Program-made: the position numbers and the translations under genes
Shown: positions 8,934 through 18,421 of the stretch, piece after piece
Numbering within the stretch: the stretch's first letter is position 1
Layout of the letters: every line of letters starts with the position of its first letter
Source of the DNA: Rathayibacter sp. VKM Ac-2760
GTDB taxonomy: Bacteria; Actinomycetota; Actinomycetes; Actinomycetales; Microbacteriaceae
DNA length: 64,000 nt
Direction of reading: 5' to 3'
NCBI RefSeq assembly: GCF_009834185.1
Contig: NZ_CP047175.1
Location: 62,001 to 126,000, forward strand
Notes under the pieces: model-generated
Told to the model about the DNA's origin: nothing
Database searches by the model: none
What the model saw: the letters and a program-made list of their open reading frames with translations, nothing else

Positions 8934-9719
8934 GTGCTCGAGGACGCCACCCTCACCGCGCTCGCCCGCGAACTCGCCGAGGCCGAACGGACCCGGACGC
9001 CGATGCGCCGGATCACCGCACGCTATCCCGAGGCCACGGTCGAGGACTCGTACGCGATCCAGGGCGTCTGGCGCGATCGGCGGCTCGCCGAGGGACACCG
9101 CATCATCGGCCGCAAGATCGGACTGACCTCGCGGGTGATGCAGGTCGCAACGGGCATCACCGAGCCCGACTACGGCGTCATGTTCGATGACACCGTCTGG
9201 GAGAACGGCTCGAGGATCCCCTTCGACGCCTTCTCGAACGTCCGCATCGAGGTCGAGCTCGCCTTCGTGCTGAAGGAGCCGCTCGAGGGCCCGGGCTGCA
9301 CGCTCTTCGACGTGCTCCGTGCCACCGAGTACGTCACGCCGGCGCTCGAGATCCTCAACTCCCACATCGAGCTGGAGGGTCGCACCATCGTCGACACGAT
9401 CAGCGACAACGCGGCCTACGGAGGCCTGGTGCTCGGCGGGAACCCGACGAAGCCCGAGGCGATCGATCTGCGCTGGGTCTCCGCGCTGCTCTACCGCAAC
9501 GAGACCATCGAGGAGTCGGGTGTCGCGGCGGCCGTCCTCAACCACCCCGCGACCGGCGTGGCCTGGCTGGCGAACAAGGTCGCCCAGCACGGCGCTCGGC
9601 TCGAGGCGGGCGAGGTGATCCTCGCCGGCTCGTTCACCCGGCCGATGTGGGTGGAGCGCGGCGACACCGTCCTCGCGGACTACGGACAGATGGGGACGAT
9701 CTCGTGCCGCTTCGTCTAG
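8934..9719 (+). CDS. hpaH: 2-oxohept-3-ene-1,7-dioate hydratase
   Basis: A 261-aa member of the hydratase/decarboxylase branch of the FAH superfamily (HpaH/MhpD type). Characteristic blocks are GRKIGLTSRVMQ, PDYGVMF, EVELAFVL and AGSFTRPM. It adds water to 2-oxohept-3-enedioate to give the aldolase substrate. GTG start after AAGGGAGC. It overlaps the aldolase gene by 16 bp, which implies translational coupling. Confidence 0.92.
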   Translation: MLEDATLTALARELAEAERTRTPMRRITARYPEATVEDSYAIQGVWRDRRLAEGHRIIGRKIGLTSRVMQVATGITEPDYGVMFDDTVWENGSRIPFDAFSNVRIEVELAFVLKEPLEGPGCTLFDVLRATEYVTPALEILNSHIELEGRTIVDTISDNAAYGGLVLGGNPTKPEAIDLRWVSALLYRNETIEESGVAAAVLNHPATGVAWLANKVAQHGARLEAGEVILAGSFTRPMWVERGDTVLADYGQMGTISCRFV

Positions 9720-10507
9720 ACCCGACCTTCGGTCATCAGCTCCGTGATGCCGGTCGGCCGCTCGCCGGCATGTGGGTGTGCTCCGGGTCAGCGCTGATCG
9801 CCGAGATCTGCGCGGGCTCCGGGCTCGACTGGCTCCTGATCGACATGGAGCACGCCCCGAACGGGCTCGAATCGGTCGTCGCGCAGCTGCACGCCGTCTC
9901 CGGCTACCCGATCACGCCGGTGGTGCGCGTGCCGGTCAACGACCAGGTCGTGCTCAAGCAGGTCCTCGACGCGGGAGCGCAGAACGTGCTGGTCCCGATG
10001 GTGTCCTCCGCTCAGGAGGCGCGAGCCGCCGTGGAGGGGGTCCGCTACCCGCCGCGGGGCAGGCGCGGAGTCGGATCCGCGCTCGCGCGATCCGGTCGCT
10101 GGAACCGTGTCGAGGGGTACCTCCACGACGCCGATCAGCACGTCTCCCTGTTCGTGCAGATCGAGACCGTCGAGGGCGTGCACGCCGCCGCCGAGATCGC
10201 GGCGGTGGACGGCGTCGACGGCGTCTTCGTCGGGCCCAGCGACCTCGCCGCTTCCCTGGGAGTCCTCGGACAGCAGACCCACCCGGACGTCGTCGCTGCC
10301 GTACGCGACGTGTTCACCGCCGTGACCGCCGCCGGCAAGCCGGTCGGCGTCAACGCGTTCGACCCGACTGTCGCGAGGTCCTACCTCGAAGCCGGCGCCA
10401 CGTTCGTGCTCGTCGGAGCAGACGTCGCTCTGCTCGCGCGCAGCTCCGAAGCGCTCGCGCAGACCTGGACACTCGACGCCGACGACATCAGGGAGAGCTC
10501 GTACTGA
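9704..10507 (+). CDS. hpaI: 4-hydroxy-2-oxoheptane-1,7-dioate aldolase
   Basis: A 267-aa class II aldolase of the HpcH/HpaI family. It splits the seven-carbon intermediate into pyruvate and succinate semialdehyde. Visible motifs are LIDMEHAPN, VVRVPVND, the metal-binding QIETVEGV and FVGPSDLAASLG. The GTG start lies inside the end of the hydratase gene, with GGGGA just upstream. Its product is the substrate of the next gene. Confidence 0.92.
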   Translation: MPLRLDPTFGHQLRDAGRPLAGMWVCSGSALIAEICAGSGLDWLLIDMEHAPNGLESVVAQLHAVSGYPITPVVRVPVNDQVVLKQVLDAGAQNVLVPMVSSAQEARAAVEGVRYPPRGRRGVGSALARSGRWNRVEGYLHDADQHVSLFVQIETVEGVHAAAEIAAVDGVDGVFVGPSDLAASLGVLGQQTHPDVVAAVRDVFTAVTAAGKPVGVNAFDPTVARSYLEAGATFVLVGADVALLARSSEALAQTWTLDADDIRESSY

Positions 10508-10586
10508 GCAACCCGCCCGGCCGCACGAGCCGCGCCCCGGGACAGCGATCGACAGGCGCGACGGCGCGCCGGAAACGAGGAGACAG

Positions 10587-12059
10587 ATGACTGAGAACCG
10601 CGAGACACGACTCCTGCAAAACGTGCCGGGTCGTCTCTTCATCGACGGGGTGTGGCGCGATGCCGAGAACGGCGCGACCTTCCACGTCGACGACCCCGCG
10701 ACCGGGCAGCCGATCAAGGAGGTCGCCAGCGCCTCCGTCGCCGACGGCGTCGCCGCGATCGACGCGGCGAGCGAGGCGTTCCCCGCCTGGGCGCGAACGG
10801 CTCCGCGCGTGCGAGGGGAGCTCCTTCGCCGCGCCTTCGACCTCCTCCAGGAGCGCAAGGAGGACTTCGCCCTGCTGATGTCGATCGAGATGGGCAAGCC
10901 CTACACCGAGGCGCTCGGCGAGGTCGCCTACGGAGGCGAGTTCCTCCGGTGGTTCAGCGAGGAGGCCGTCCGTGTGCAGGGCCGCTACGGAACGAACCCC
11001 GAGGGCACCGGCCGCACCATTGTCTCGCAGCACCCGGTCGGCCCCTGCTTCCTCATCACGCCGTGGAACTTCCCTCTCGCGATGGCGACCCGGAAGATCG
11101 CACCGGCCCTGGCGGCCGGCTGCACCGTCGTCATCAAGCCCGCCGCTCTCACTCCGCTGACGACCCTCGCCTTCGCTCAGCTGCTCGAGGACGCAGGCCT
11201 CCCCGCAGGCGTCGTCAATGTCGTCACCACGACCTCGACCGGACCCGTGTCCGCCGCGATCATCAGTGATCCCCGTCTGCGCAAGCTCTCCTTCACAGGC
11301 TCCACCCCCGTTGGCCAGAAGCTGCTTCAGCAGGCGGCCGAGGGCGTGCTGCGTACGTCGATGGAGCTCGGCGGCAACGCACCGTTCGTCGTCTTCGACG
11401 ACGCCGACCTCGACAAGGCCGTCGACGGAGCCATCGCCGCGAAGTTCCGCAACATCGGCCAGGCCTGCACCGCGGCCAACCGTTTCATCGTCCACCGCTC
11501 CGTCGTCGAGGAGTTCACCCGTCGAGTGACGGAGCGGGTCGAAAGCTTCCGCGTCGGACGCGGGACCGAGGAGGGCGTCGTCGTCGGTCCGCTGATCGAT
11601 GACCGCGCCGTCGCGAAGGCCGAGTCGCTCGTGGCGGACGCCGTGCAGCGAGGCGCTCACGTGCGCACCGGCGGCGCGCGGATCGACCGTCACGGTTCGT
11701 TCTTCGACGCGACCGTGGTCAGCGACGTCCAGCCCGGGAGCGAGATCCTGCGCGAGGAGATCTTCGGACCGGTCCTCGCCATCGTCCCTTTCGACGACGA
11801 GGCGGAGGCGGTGAGACTCGCCAACGACACCGAGTACGGCCTCGTCTCCTACGTCTTCACGAAGGATCTCGCCCGCGGGCAGCGCCTGATCGAATCGCTG
11901 CACACCGGGATGATGGGACTGAACGTCGGCGTCGTCTCCAACGCGGCTGCGCCGTTCGGCGGCTGGAAGATGTCGGGCCTCGGCCGCGAGGGCGGGGCCG
12001 AGGGCATCGCCGAGTACCTGCAGACCGAGTACACCCTCACGCCCGACCCCTTCGCCTGA
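10587..12059 (+). CDS. NAD(P)-dependent succinate-semialdehyde dehydrogenase (copy 1)
   Basis: A 490-aa aldehyde dehydrogenase of the GabD type that oxidises the succinate semialdehyde released by HpaI into the TCA cycle. Motifs are FLITPWNFPLAMATRKIAPA, FTGSTPVGQ, MELGGNAPF (Glu) and GQACTAANRF (Cys). GAGGAGA precedes the ATG. It is very similar along its length to the copy at 18552-20027, which sits in the GABA operon. Confidence 0.9.
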   Translation: MTENRETRLLQNVPGRLFIDGVWRDAENGATFHVDDPATGQPIKEVASASVADGVAAIDAASEAFPAWARTAPRVRGELLRRAFDLLQERKEDFALLMSIEMGKPYTEALGEVAYGGEFLRWFSEEAVRVQGRYGTNPEGTGRTIVSQHPVGPCFLITPWNFPLAMATRKIAPALAAGCTVVIKPAALTPLTTLAFAQLLEDAGLPAGVVNVVTTTSTGPVSAAIISDPRLRKLSFTGSTPVGQKLLQQAAEGVLRTSMELGGNAPFVVFDDADLDKAVDGAIAAKFRNIGQACTAANRFIVHRSVVEEFTRRVTERVESFRVGRGTEEGVVVGPLIDDRAVAKAESLVADAVQRGAHVRTGGARIDRHGSFFDATVVSDVQPGSEILREEIFGPVLAIVPFDDEAEAVRLANDTEYGLVSYVFTKDLARGQRLIESLHTGMMGLNVGVVSNAAAPFGGWKMSGLGREGGAEGIAEYLQTEYTLTPDPFA

Positions 12060-12275
12060 TCCGGGCCGGTCCGCGGGGAGCGAGACGTCCCTGTGGACCG
12101 GAGGGACCGTGAATCCGTGCTGGGAGGCGACTCGGACCGGTCGAGCGCCTCGGGCGGGTCGGTCGTACCGGGCGAGATCGTCGAGCGGGGTGCCGGCGAC
12201 GTACGGTCCGAAGAAGAGGTCGGCGCCCTCCTCCGTCAGCGTCACTCCGGTGCCGCGCTCCCTCACCCCCACCCC

Positions 12276-12559
12276 CGGCACCATCGCCCAGGGCGCGATC
12301 CTGCAGAGCGGCACCCCCGAGGGAGTCGTCTACCGCGCCCCCGACACCCGCCAGCGCATCCTCGGCTTTCTCAAGTACGCCAGGCAGCCTGGGCACCAAT
12401 GCGGACTCCGTCGTCGACTCCGCCCTCAAGGCCTACGTTCGCGACGCCCACGACGCCGGCGTCTACCTCCAGCCCGGCGACGAGATTGTCACCTACGCCG
12501 AAGGCCTCCGCCAGATCCTGACCACCATCGTCCCCGGAGACCGCGCCGAGACCGAGTAG
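12276..12559 (+). pseudogene. FAH-family C-terminal relic with a frameshift
   Basis: The sequence reads GTIAQGAILQSGTPEGVVY up to LGFLKYA. A 1-bp shift near 12380 then moves it to another frame, which continues GTNADSVVDSALKAYVRD to YLQPGDEIVTYAEGL and a TAG at 12557. Together these make a convincing C-terminal third of an FAH-superfamily protein of a different subfamily from the one at 3866. No N-terminal part was found. The 200 bp before it (12060-12275) hold no gene I can support. Confidence 0.7.
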
Positions 12560-12573
12560 CCGACCGCACTCCG

Positions 12574-12606
12574 GTGCCCCCTCCGCCCCAGCGGCGCAGG
12601 GGGCAC
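12574..12606. terminator. Hairpin after the homoprotocatechuate operon
   Basis: GTGCCCCCT (12574-12582) and AGGGGGCAC (12598-12606) are a perfect 9-bp inverted repeat around a 15-nt loop. It has no T-run. It lies between the last plus-strand sequence and the convergent TetR relic and may act on both. Confidence 0.5.
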
Positions 12607-12697
12607 ACACGCGCGCTCGCCCGCAGCGCCGACCTCCGATCCGATCGTCACCAGCGGCCGGAATCTGCGCCGCACGAATCGCATCGCAGGCGGGGCT

Positions 12698-13330
12698 TCA
12701 CGCGCCGACGGTCGTCGCCTTCATCTCCAGCAGGCTGCTGAAAACAGAGCGGGTCTCGGAGACGAGGTCGCCAGGGGTCGTCGCCAGGATGCGTCCGCTG
12801 GAGTAGCAGGCGACCGCGAGCTGAGCAGCCGTGGTGGCGACCGCGGGAGGCGCCCCGTGCGCGACGAGCGCTGCGGCGAGCTCCTTTGCCATGTACTGGT
12901 GCTTCAGCGCTTCCCGTGCGCGCAACTCCTCGTGCCCTTCGAGGAGGTCGACGTGCCGCCGGTAGGCGTCGACGTCGATCGTCGCCTGCTGGCACAGGTG
13001 GAGCACGAGCGGCTCGAGCGCGCTCAGAGCGCCAGCGAGAGACTCCATCGACAGGGCCGGAGTCCACTCCGCGGAGGCCGCGTCGCCGATCGCGTCGAGC
13101 GTGGCCTACTCCTTGGCGAAGACGACCTCGGTCTTGTCGCCGAAATGGCGGAAGAAGGTGGTGCGCCCCACCTCGGCACGTTCCGCGATGTCCGTGACGG
13201 AGACGCTGTCGAAGCCCCGCTCGGAGAACGGAGCATCGGCCGCCTCGATAATCCGCCCGCGCGCCGCGCGCTGCTTCCGCTCGACCAGGGACAGCGAAGC
13301 AGTCTTCGTCTGGGAAGACGGCCGGTTCAT
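12698..13330 (-). pseudogene. TetR-family regulator interrupted by an in-frame stop
   Basis: The N-terminal part (ATG 13330) has a clear TetR helix-turn-helix: VTDIAERAEVGRTTFFRHFG. It ends at a TAG (13106-13108) after VVFAKE. The same frame reopens immediately with ATLDAIGDAA and runs to 12698 as a plausible ligand-binding domain, for 210 codons in total. A single C-to-T change of CAG would create this stop. The gene is divergent from the SnoaL-like gene. An internal ATG at 13048 could only yield the ligand-binding half. Confidence 0.75.
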
Positions 13331-13423
13331 AGGACCACGGTATCGCCACCGCCGCTCTCCGTCCGGATCGGTACTGCGTGTGTTGGGGAATTCAGTACCA
13401 AGCAAGGAGATGCACTGCTCACA

Positions 13424-13852
13424 GTGACCGATCGTCAGCTAATCGCCGAGACCCTCGCCCGCCAGGCATTCCTGGTCGATGAGAACGAGTTGGACGGACT
13501 CGACGAGGTGTTCACGCCGGACGCCACCTACGACATGACGCGCTCGGGACTGGGCGCCTTCCAGAGCCTCGACGCTCTGCGTGCTGCCGCCGGGCGACTG
13601 TTCGCCTCTGGGCGCGCGCCCCTGTCGCACTTCTTGACGAACGTCGTCATCACAGAGTCCGGAGAGTCCGCTGCCGTGCGATCCAAGGGGCCGATGATCA
13701 TGCACGACGGTTCCGTCCACGGTGTCGTCTACGACGACACGATCGCCCTCCACGAGGGCCTCTGGCTGATCGCGAGCCGGTCATCACTCCCATTCGCACC
13801 GCTGCCGCCGGCGAGAACTGAGGGAGACGACCGCACCGCGAGTCGCCCGTAG
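13424..13852 (+). CDS. SnoaL-like / NTF2-fold protein
   Basis: A 142-aa protein of the NTF2-like SnoaL_4 type, with the typical opening of a helix, then LDEVFTPDATYDMTRSG, and a later HFLTNVVIT block. Relatives include dehydratases, isomerases and small subunits of ring-hydroxylating enzymes, so no reaction can be assigned. The GTG start is 12 nt after AAGGAGA, which is a long spacing; an in-frame CTG at 13415 is closer. Its divergence from the TetR relic suggests it was that regulator's target. Confidence 0.7.
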   Translation: MTDRQLIAETLARQAFLVDENELDGLDEVFTPDATYDMTRSGLGAFQSLDALRAAAGRLFASGRAPLSHFLTNVVITESGESAAVRSKGPMIMHDGSVHGVVYDDTIALHEGLWLIASRSSLPFAPLPPARTEGDDRTASRP

Positions 13853-13895
13853 GTTGTTGCGCCTGGAGCCCTCAGCCCGCGCTCATCGGTCTCTT

Positions 13896-13909
13896 ATAAT
13901 CGAGATTAT
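13896..13909. promoter_or_regulatory. 14-bp inverted repeat
   Basis: ATAATC-GA-GATTAT lies in a 260-bp space between the SnoaL-like gene and the convergent end of the PucR gene. It is AT-rich in GC-rich surroundings. It could be an operator or a weak terminator; nothing decides between them. Confidence 0.35.
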
Positions 13910-14114
13910 GTCAGTAGTCCGGTCCCAGTGCTGATTAGACCAGACGCTACGGCGTAGCCAAACGCTTGGCGTCCCGCCCATCGGCCTCTATGCGGACGGC
14001 TGCAGCGGCTCCCGGGCAGAGTCGGGGTACTGGCTACGACTTGATTCGCCGACTGCTGCCGACTACCACCGGCAGAGCTGATCAGCAGTGCCGCGGCTGG
14101 GCTCCGCGTCGCGT

Positions 14115-15599
14115 TCATGGTCGAGCGAGATCGAGTGCCACGAGAAGTGCCCACAGCTCGGCACGGCCTTTGAACTCGTTTAGGGGCAACCCGAGCTCCC
14201 CACCGAGAGCGGTCATGCGCTGCTTCAGCGTATGACGGTGCAGATTCAAGTCCCGGGCCGCTCGTTCCCACGAGGCGTCGTGCCGCAGCCACACTGCAGC
14301 CTCCTGCAGCAGCGCGTGCCCGATGTCGGAGCGGAGGAGTGCAGCTGTTCTCGCTCTGGCGAGGTCTGCCACCCGGTTTTCCGCGAGCAGTCCGAGCACG
14401 GAACTGCGGCTCAGGTCATCGAACGAGCGGATCTCCCCCGCCCTCGCTCCGCTTAGCGCCGCGCGCGACTGTTTCGTCGCGTCGGCGAGGTCGGTCCAAC
14501 GATCGGCTGTCGCGGTCCCCGCGCTCACTCGATCCTCTGCGATGCGGTCGGCGACTCTGCGGCGGCCGCTTTGATCGGTGAGGACGAGGAGCGCGTCGTC
14601 GGACTGCACCGCGAACAGGCGCGCTCCGGCTGTGGCGGACATGCGCTCCAGGGAGTCGCGTAGCGCGGTCGGGACGCTGTCGAGGGGCAGGCTGAAGACG
14701 ACCACCGGGCTCTTGGGCAGCTCGATCGAGTAGTGACTGAGCGCCTCGTCGACGGAGTCGATGCGCCCGTCCAGCAGCAGTCCGAGCAGGTGACCCGCGA
14801 CGGAGCGGAAACCCAGGCGCTGATCCTCCGCGTGCTCTAGGGAAAGCTCCGTCAGAGCAGTCAGCAGCGTCTCGACGGACCTGTCTGCGGATCCTTGGAT
14901 ACTAGGCCGACTGATCACTGTCGCTCCGACCAGCGCACCCGTGCGGCCGAGTGTGTTGATGACCCAGTGACCTGAGTCGTCACGCCCTTCGTCCCTAGCT
15001 CGAGTGCCGAGCTTCAGCAGGGTTCGCGCCCGCTCGTGAAGCGGCTGAGGTGCAGCGCCGTGCACGATCTGACCCTCGGAGTCGAGTACTGCGACATCGC
15101 CATGCAGCGCCGCCGCCGCTGTGCCTATGGCCATGTGGAGACCACCGGAACTCAAGGCGGCTTTCGAAATCGCTTCTTGCGCCTGTAGGGCCCACTCGAT
15201 CTGTCGGCGCGACTCGGCGGCGTGCCGGTCGGCAATGAACCTGCTGACCGCGATGAAGGGAGTCGCGTAGGGCACCTCTATCAGTGCCAGGGACGCAGCT
15301 TCGCACGCCTCGACGAGACGGCGCGGTGTTCCCGCTTCGACGACTTCGGTCCCGAACCCGATCGCCACCGCTCCGGCCTGATCGAGCCGGCGGACGTACT
15401 CGTCGAACGACGAGCGATCAGTGAACGTCGCGAACTGACGCCCGGTCGTGAGGAGAAATTGTCCTGGTTCCAGGAACGGGCTGGGGTCGGCGAGGTCCGA
15501 GGAGTGGGACCACCCGATTTCCTGTTCGTCGAACCCCGACGTCAGCAGCGTGAGCCCGAGGGGCTCATACGCGACAAGGTCGCGGACGGTCACGGTCAT
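14115..15599 (-). CDS. PucR-family transcriptional regulator
   Basis: A 494-aa regulator. The N-terminal PucR domain (residues about 5-125) begins TVTVRDLVAYEPLGLTLLTS. The middle is GAF/GGDEF-like, and the C-terminus is the PucR helix-turn-helix, with LNLHRHTLKQRM around residues 450-465. PucR proteins often activate nitrogen-compound catabolism. This one faces the gabT operon across 139 bp, so it is probably that operon's activator. The start is at 15599 because the reading frame upstream is poor in coding character. Confidence 0.88.
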   Translation of the reverse strand: MTVTVRDLVAYEPLGLTLLTSGFDEQEIGWSHSSDLADPSPFLEPGQFLLTTGRQFATFTDRSSFDEYVRRLDQAGAVAIGFGTEVVEAGTPRRLVEACEAASLALIEVPYATPFIAVSRFIADRHAAESRRQIEWALQAQEAISKAALSSGGLHMAIGTAAAALHGDVAVLDSEGQIVHGAAPQPLHERARTLLKLGTRARDEGRDDSGHWVINTLGRTGALVGATVISRPSIQGSADRSVETLLTALTELSLEHAEDQRLGFRSVAGHLLGLLLDGRIDSVDEALSHYSIELPKSPVVVFSLPLDSVPTALRDSLERMSATAGARLFAVQSDDALLVLTDQSGRRRVADRIAEDRVSAGTATADRWTDLADATKQSRAALSGARAGEIRSFDDLSRSSVLGLLAENRVADLARARTAALLRSDIGHALLQEAAVWLRHDASWERAARDLNLHRHTLKQRMTALGGELGLPLNEFKGRAELWALLVALDLARP

Positions 15600-15616
15600 A
15601 GCGTCAGCTAACCGCA

Positions 15617-15631
15617 GATCGTTCAACAATC
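15617..15631. promoter_or_regulatory. Imperfect palindrome between pucR-like gene and gabT
   Basis: GATCGTTCAACAATC is a 15-bp near-perfect inverted repeat with half-sites GATCGTT and GATTGTT. It lies immediately upstream of the regulator's start in the divergent intergenic region. It is a candidate site for the PucR-type regulator; the link is by position only. Confidence 0.4.
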
Positions 15632-15738
15632 GACTGCCTGAGAGGCATTCGCAGCCGGAATCTGTGCCACTCAGGCATGGGGCCGAGTGATTCGCCCGGC
15701 TTAGCGTGAGGGCACTCGATCGATCAGGAGGACGTGGG

Positions 15739-17097
15739 ATGACCGTACTGCCCGTAGCCGGCACCGGAATCGGTGGCCCGACGCTCACCCAGAAGCGTGA
15801 ACTTCTCACGGAGATCCCTGGCCCGCGCTCCCGTGAACTCCATGCCCGGAAGACGGCCGCCGTCGCGGCGGGCGTCGGTGTCACGCTCCCGATCTACGTC
15901 AAGGCCGCGGGCGGCGGCGTCGTCCGCGATGTCGATGGGAACACGCTGATCGACTTCGGGTCCGGCATCGCCGTCACCGGTGTCGGTAACTCGGCCCCCG
16001 CTGTCGTCGAGGCGGTGCAGCGCCAGGTCGCCGCCTTCACGCACACCTGCTTCACCGTCACCGGCTACGAGGGCTACGTCGAGGTCGCTGAGAAGCTCAA
16101 CGCCATCACCCCGGGCGAGTTCGACAAGCGCACCGCCCTGTTCAACTCAGGCGCCGAAGCGGTCGAGAACGCCGTCAAGATCGCACGCCACCACACCGGC
16201 AGGCAGGCCGTCGTGGCCTTCGACCACGCGTACCACGGCCGTACCAACCTCACGATGGCGCTCACAGCGAAGGCCATGCCCTACAAGTCCGGCTTCGGTC
16301 CCTTCGCGCCCGAGGTGTACCGGGCCCCCCTCTCCTACCCCTTCCGTGACAGTGGGCTCTCCGGTGCCGCGGCCGCCGCGCGCGCCATCAGCATGATCGA
16401 GAAGCAGATCGGCGCCGCGAACGTCGCCGCAGTCATCATCGAACCCATCCAGGGTGAGGGCGGCTTCATCGTTCCGGCCCCCGGTTTCCTCCCGGCCCTG
16501 CTCGAGTGGGCCCGCGCACACGACGTCGTGTTCATCGCCGACGAGGTGCAGACCGGCTTCGCCCGCACGGGTGCCCTGTTCGCCAGCGAGCACGAGGGCA
16601 TCGAGCCCGACCTCATCGTCACGGCCAAGGGCATCGCCGGTGGGCTCCCGCTCTCCGCCGTCACCGGCCGCGCAGACATCATGGACTCGGCCCACGTCGG
16701 CGGGCTCGGCGGCACCTACGCCGGTAATCCACTCGCCTGCGCTGCGGCACTCGCCACGATCGAGACCTACGAGCGCGAGAACCTCATCGAGCGCGCTCGC
16801 AAGCTCGAGACCCTGTTCCACGGTCGACTGGAGGAGATGCGCGGAGCGGACCCCCGCATCGGCGACATCCGCGGCCGGGGCGCCATGCTCGCAATCGAAC
16901 TCGTCGACCCCACCACCGGCGACCCCGACGCAGCACTCACCGGTCGCATCGCTGCAGCCGCGCACGCCCACGGGCTGATGCTTCTGACTTGCGGCACCTT
17001 CGGCAACGTCATTCGCTTCCTCCCTCCGCTCGCGATCTCCGACGAACTGGCACACGACGGACTCGATGTCCTGCGCGACGCCCTGGCGGCCAGCTGA
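15739..17097 (+). CDS. gabT: 4-aminobutyrate aminotransferase
   Basis: A 452-aa class III PLP aminotransferase that moves the amino group of GABA to 2-oxoglutarate, giving succinate semialdehyde. Motifs are FNSGAEAVENAVKIAR, HAYHGRTN, the PLP Asp in IADEVQTGFART and Lys297 in TAKGIAGG. AGGAGGAC precedes the ATG; an upstream in-frame GTG lacks such a site. First gene of an operon whose members mostly overlap by 1-4 bp. Confidence 0.93.
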   Translation: MTVLPVAGTGIGGPTLTQKRELLTEIPGPRSRELHARKTAAVAAGVGVTLPIYVKAAGGGVVRDVDGNTLIDFGSGIAVTGVGNSAPAVVEAVQRQVAAFTHTCFTVTGYEGYVEVAEKLNAITPGEFDKRTALFNSGAEAVENAVKIARHHTGRQAVVAFDHAYHGRTNLTMALTAKAMPYKSGFGPFAPEVYRAPLSYPFRDSGLSGAAAAARAISMIEKQIGAANVAAVIIEPIQGEGGFIVPAPGFLPALLEWARAHDVVFIADEVQTGFARTGALFASEHEGIEPDLIVTAKGIAGGLPLSAVTGRADIMDSAHVGGLGGTYAGNPLACAAALATIETYERENLIERARKLETLFHGRLEEMRGADPRIGDIRGRGAMLAIELVDPTTGDPDAALTGRIAAAAHAHGLMLLTCGTFGNVIRFLPPLAISDELAHDGLDVLRDALAAS

Positions 17098-18419
17098 TGA
17101 CCATCGCACCCTCTCCCACCGCGGCCACCACGACCGGTACCCCCGATGCCGCACCTTCATCGATCACACGCGGCGCAGGCAATCAGGCGCTGGCCGACGC
17201 CCACGCACAGCTCGCCGACGCGGTCGCCTTCCACGGCTACGACGAGGGCACCCACGCGATGCTCGCTGCGAGCCGCCGCGAGCTCACCGTCAGCATCCCG
17301 CTCCGACGCGACGACGGAACCGTGGAGGTGCTGACCGGCTACCGGATCCAGCACAACATCTCTCGCGGCCCCGCCAAGGGAGGCCTGCGCTACAGCGCCT
17401 CCGTCGACGTCGACGAGGTGCGCGCGCTCGCCATGTGGATGACCTGGAAGTGCGCTCTGCTCGACGTACCCTACGGCGGCGCCAAGGGCGGGATCGCGAT
17501 CGACCCGCGCCAGTACTCCAGCGCAGAACTGGAGCGGGTGACCCGGCGGTACACCACCGAGATCCTGCCGATCATCGGCCCGCAGCACGACATCCCGGCC
17601 CCGGACATCGGCACCGACGAGCGGGTGATGGCCTGGATGATGGATACCTACTCCGTCAGCCAGGGCCACACCGTTCCCGGAGTCGTGACGGGCAAGCCCC
17701 TCAGCCTCGGCGGCTCGCTCGGCCGCACGAGCGCCACGTCCCGCGGAGTCGTGCACGTCGCCCTCGCCGCTCTCGAGACCACCGGCATCGACACGGCCAC
17801 GGCAACCGCCGCAGTCCAGGGATTCGGAAAAGTCGGCCGCGACGCCGCCCGCTTCCTGCACCAGGCCGGCGTCGCCGTCGTCGCCGTCTCCGACCAGTAC
17901 GGCGCCGTGCACGCTCCAGCCGGAATCGACGTCGAGGCGCTCGGCCGCCACGTCGACACCGACGGCACCGTCGTCGGATTCCTTGGTGCAGAAGCGCTCG
18001 TGAGCTCCGAATTGCTCGAGCTGAACGTCGATCTGCTCATACCGGCCGCAGTAGAAGGTGTCCTGAACACCGAGAACGCCTCCCGAGTGAGAGCCCGCAT
18101 CGTCGTCGAAGGCGCCAACGGTCCCACCACCCGCGAGGCCGACCGCATCCTCGCCTCCGCAGGGGTGCTCGTCGTGCCCGACATCCTCGCGAACGCCGGC
18201 GGGGTGATCGTCTCGTACTTCGAATGGGTGCAGTCGAACCAGGCCTACCGGTGGAGCCTCGACGAGGTGGAGACCCGCCTCGCTGAACGCATGCGCTCCG
18301 GATGGGATGACGTCACCGCCTTCGCCTCCCTCCACGGCCTGACCCTTCGCGCGGCCGCCACCGCTCTGGCCGTCAAGCGCGTCACCGACGCTCACCGCCT
18401 CCGCGGCCTCTACCCCTGA
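17097..18419 (+). CDS. Glu/Leu/Phe/Val-type dehydrogenase, probably glutamate dehydrogenase
   Basis: A 440-aa NAD(P)-dependent amino-acid dehydrogenase. The catalytic Lys is in GPAKGGLRY, the next family block is DVPYGGAKGGI, and the Rossmann motif is GFGKVG. Its length and blocks fit glutamate dehydrogenase. Beside gabT it could turn glutamate back into 2-oxoglutarate and ammonium, which would let GABA serve as nitrogen source (inference). The ATG shares one base with the gabT stop. Confidence 0.88.
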   Translation: MTIAPSPTAATTTGTPDAAPSSITRGAGNQALADAHAQLADAVAFHGYDEGTHAMLAASRRELTVSIPLRRDDGTVEVLTGYRIQHNISRGPAKGGLRYSASVDVDEVRALAMWMTWKCALLDVPYGGAKGGIAIDPRQYSSAELERVTRRYTTEILPIIGPQHDIPAPDIGTDERVMAWMMDTYSVSQGHTVPGVVTGKPLSLGGSLGRTSATSRGVVHVALAALETTGIDTATATAAVQGFGKVGRDAARFLHQAGVAVVAVSDQYGAVHAPAGIDVEALGRHVDTDGTVVGFLGAEALVSSELLELNVDLLIPAAVEGVLNTENASRVRARIVVEGANGPTTREADRILASAGVLVVPDILANAGGVIVSYFEWVQSNQAYRWSLDEVETRLAERMRSGWDDVTAFASLHGLTLRAAATALAVKRVTDAHRLRGLYP

Positions 18420-18421
18420 GC

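Noticed and set aside
12100..12270. Minus-strand text RERGTGVTLTEEGADLFF suggesting a LysR-type N-terminal fragment
   Set aside because: Only about 12 residues fit the LysR pattern and the sequence on both sides does not; kept out of the feature list.
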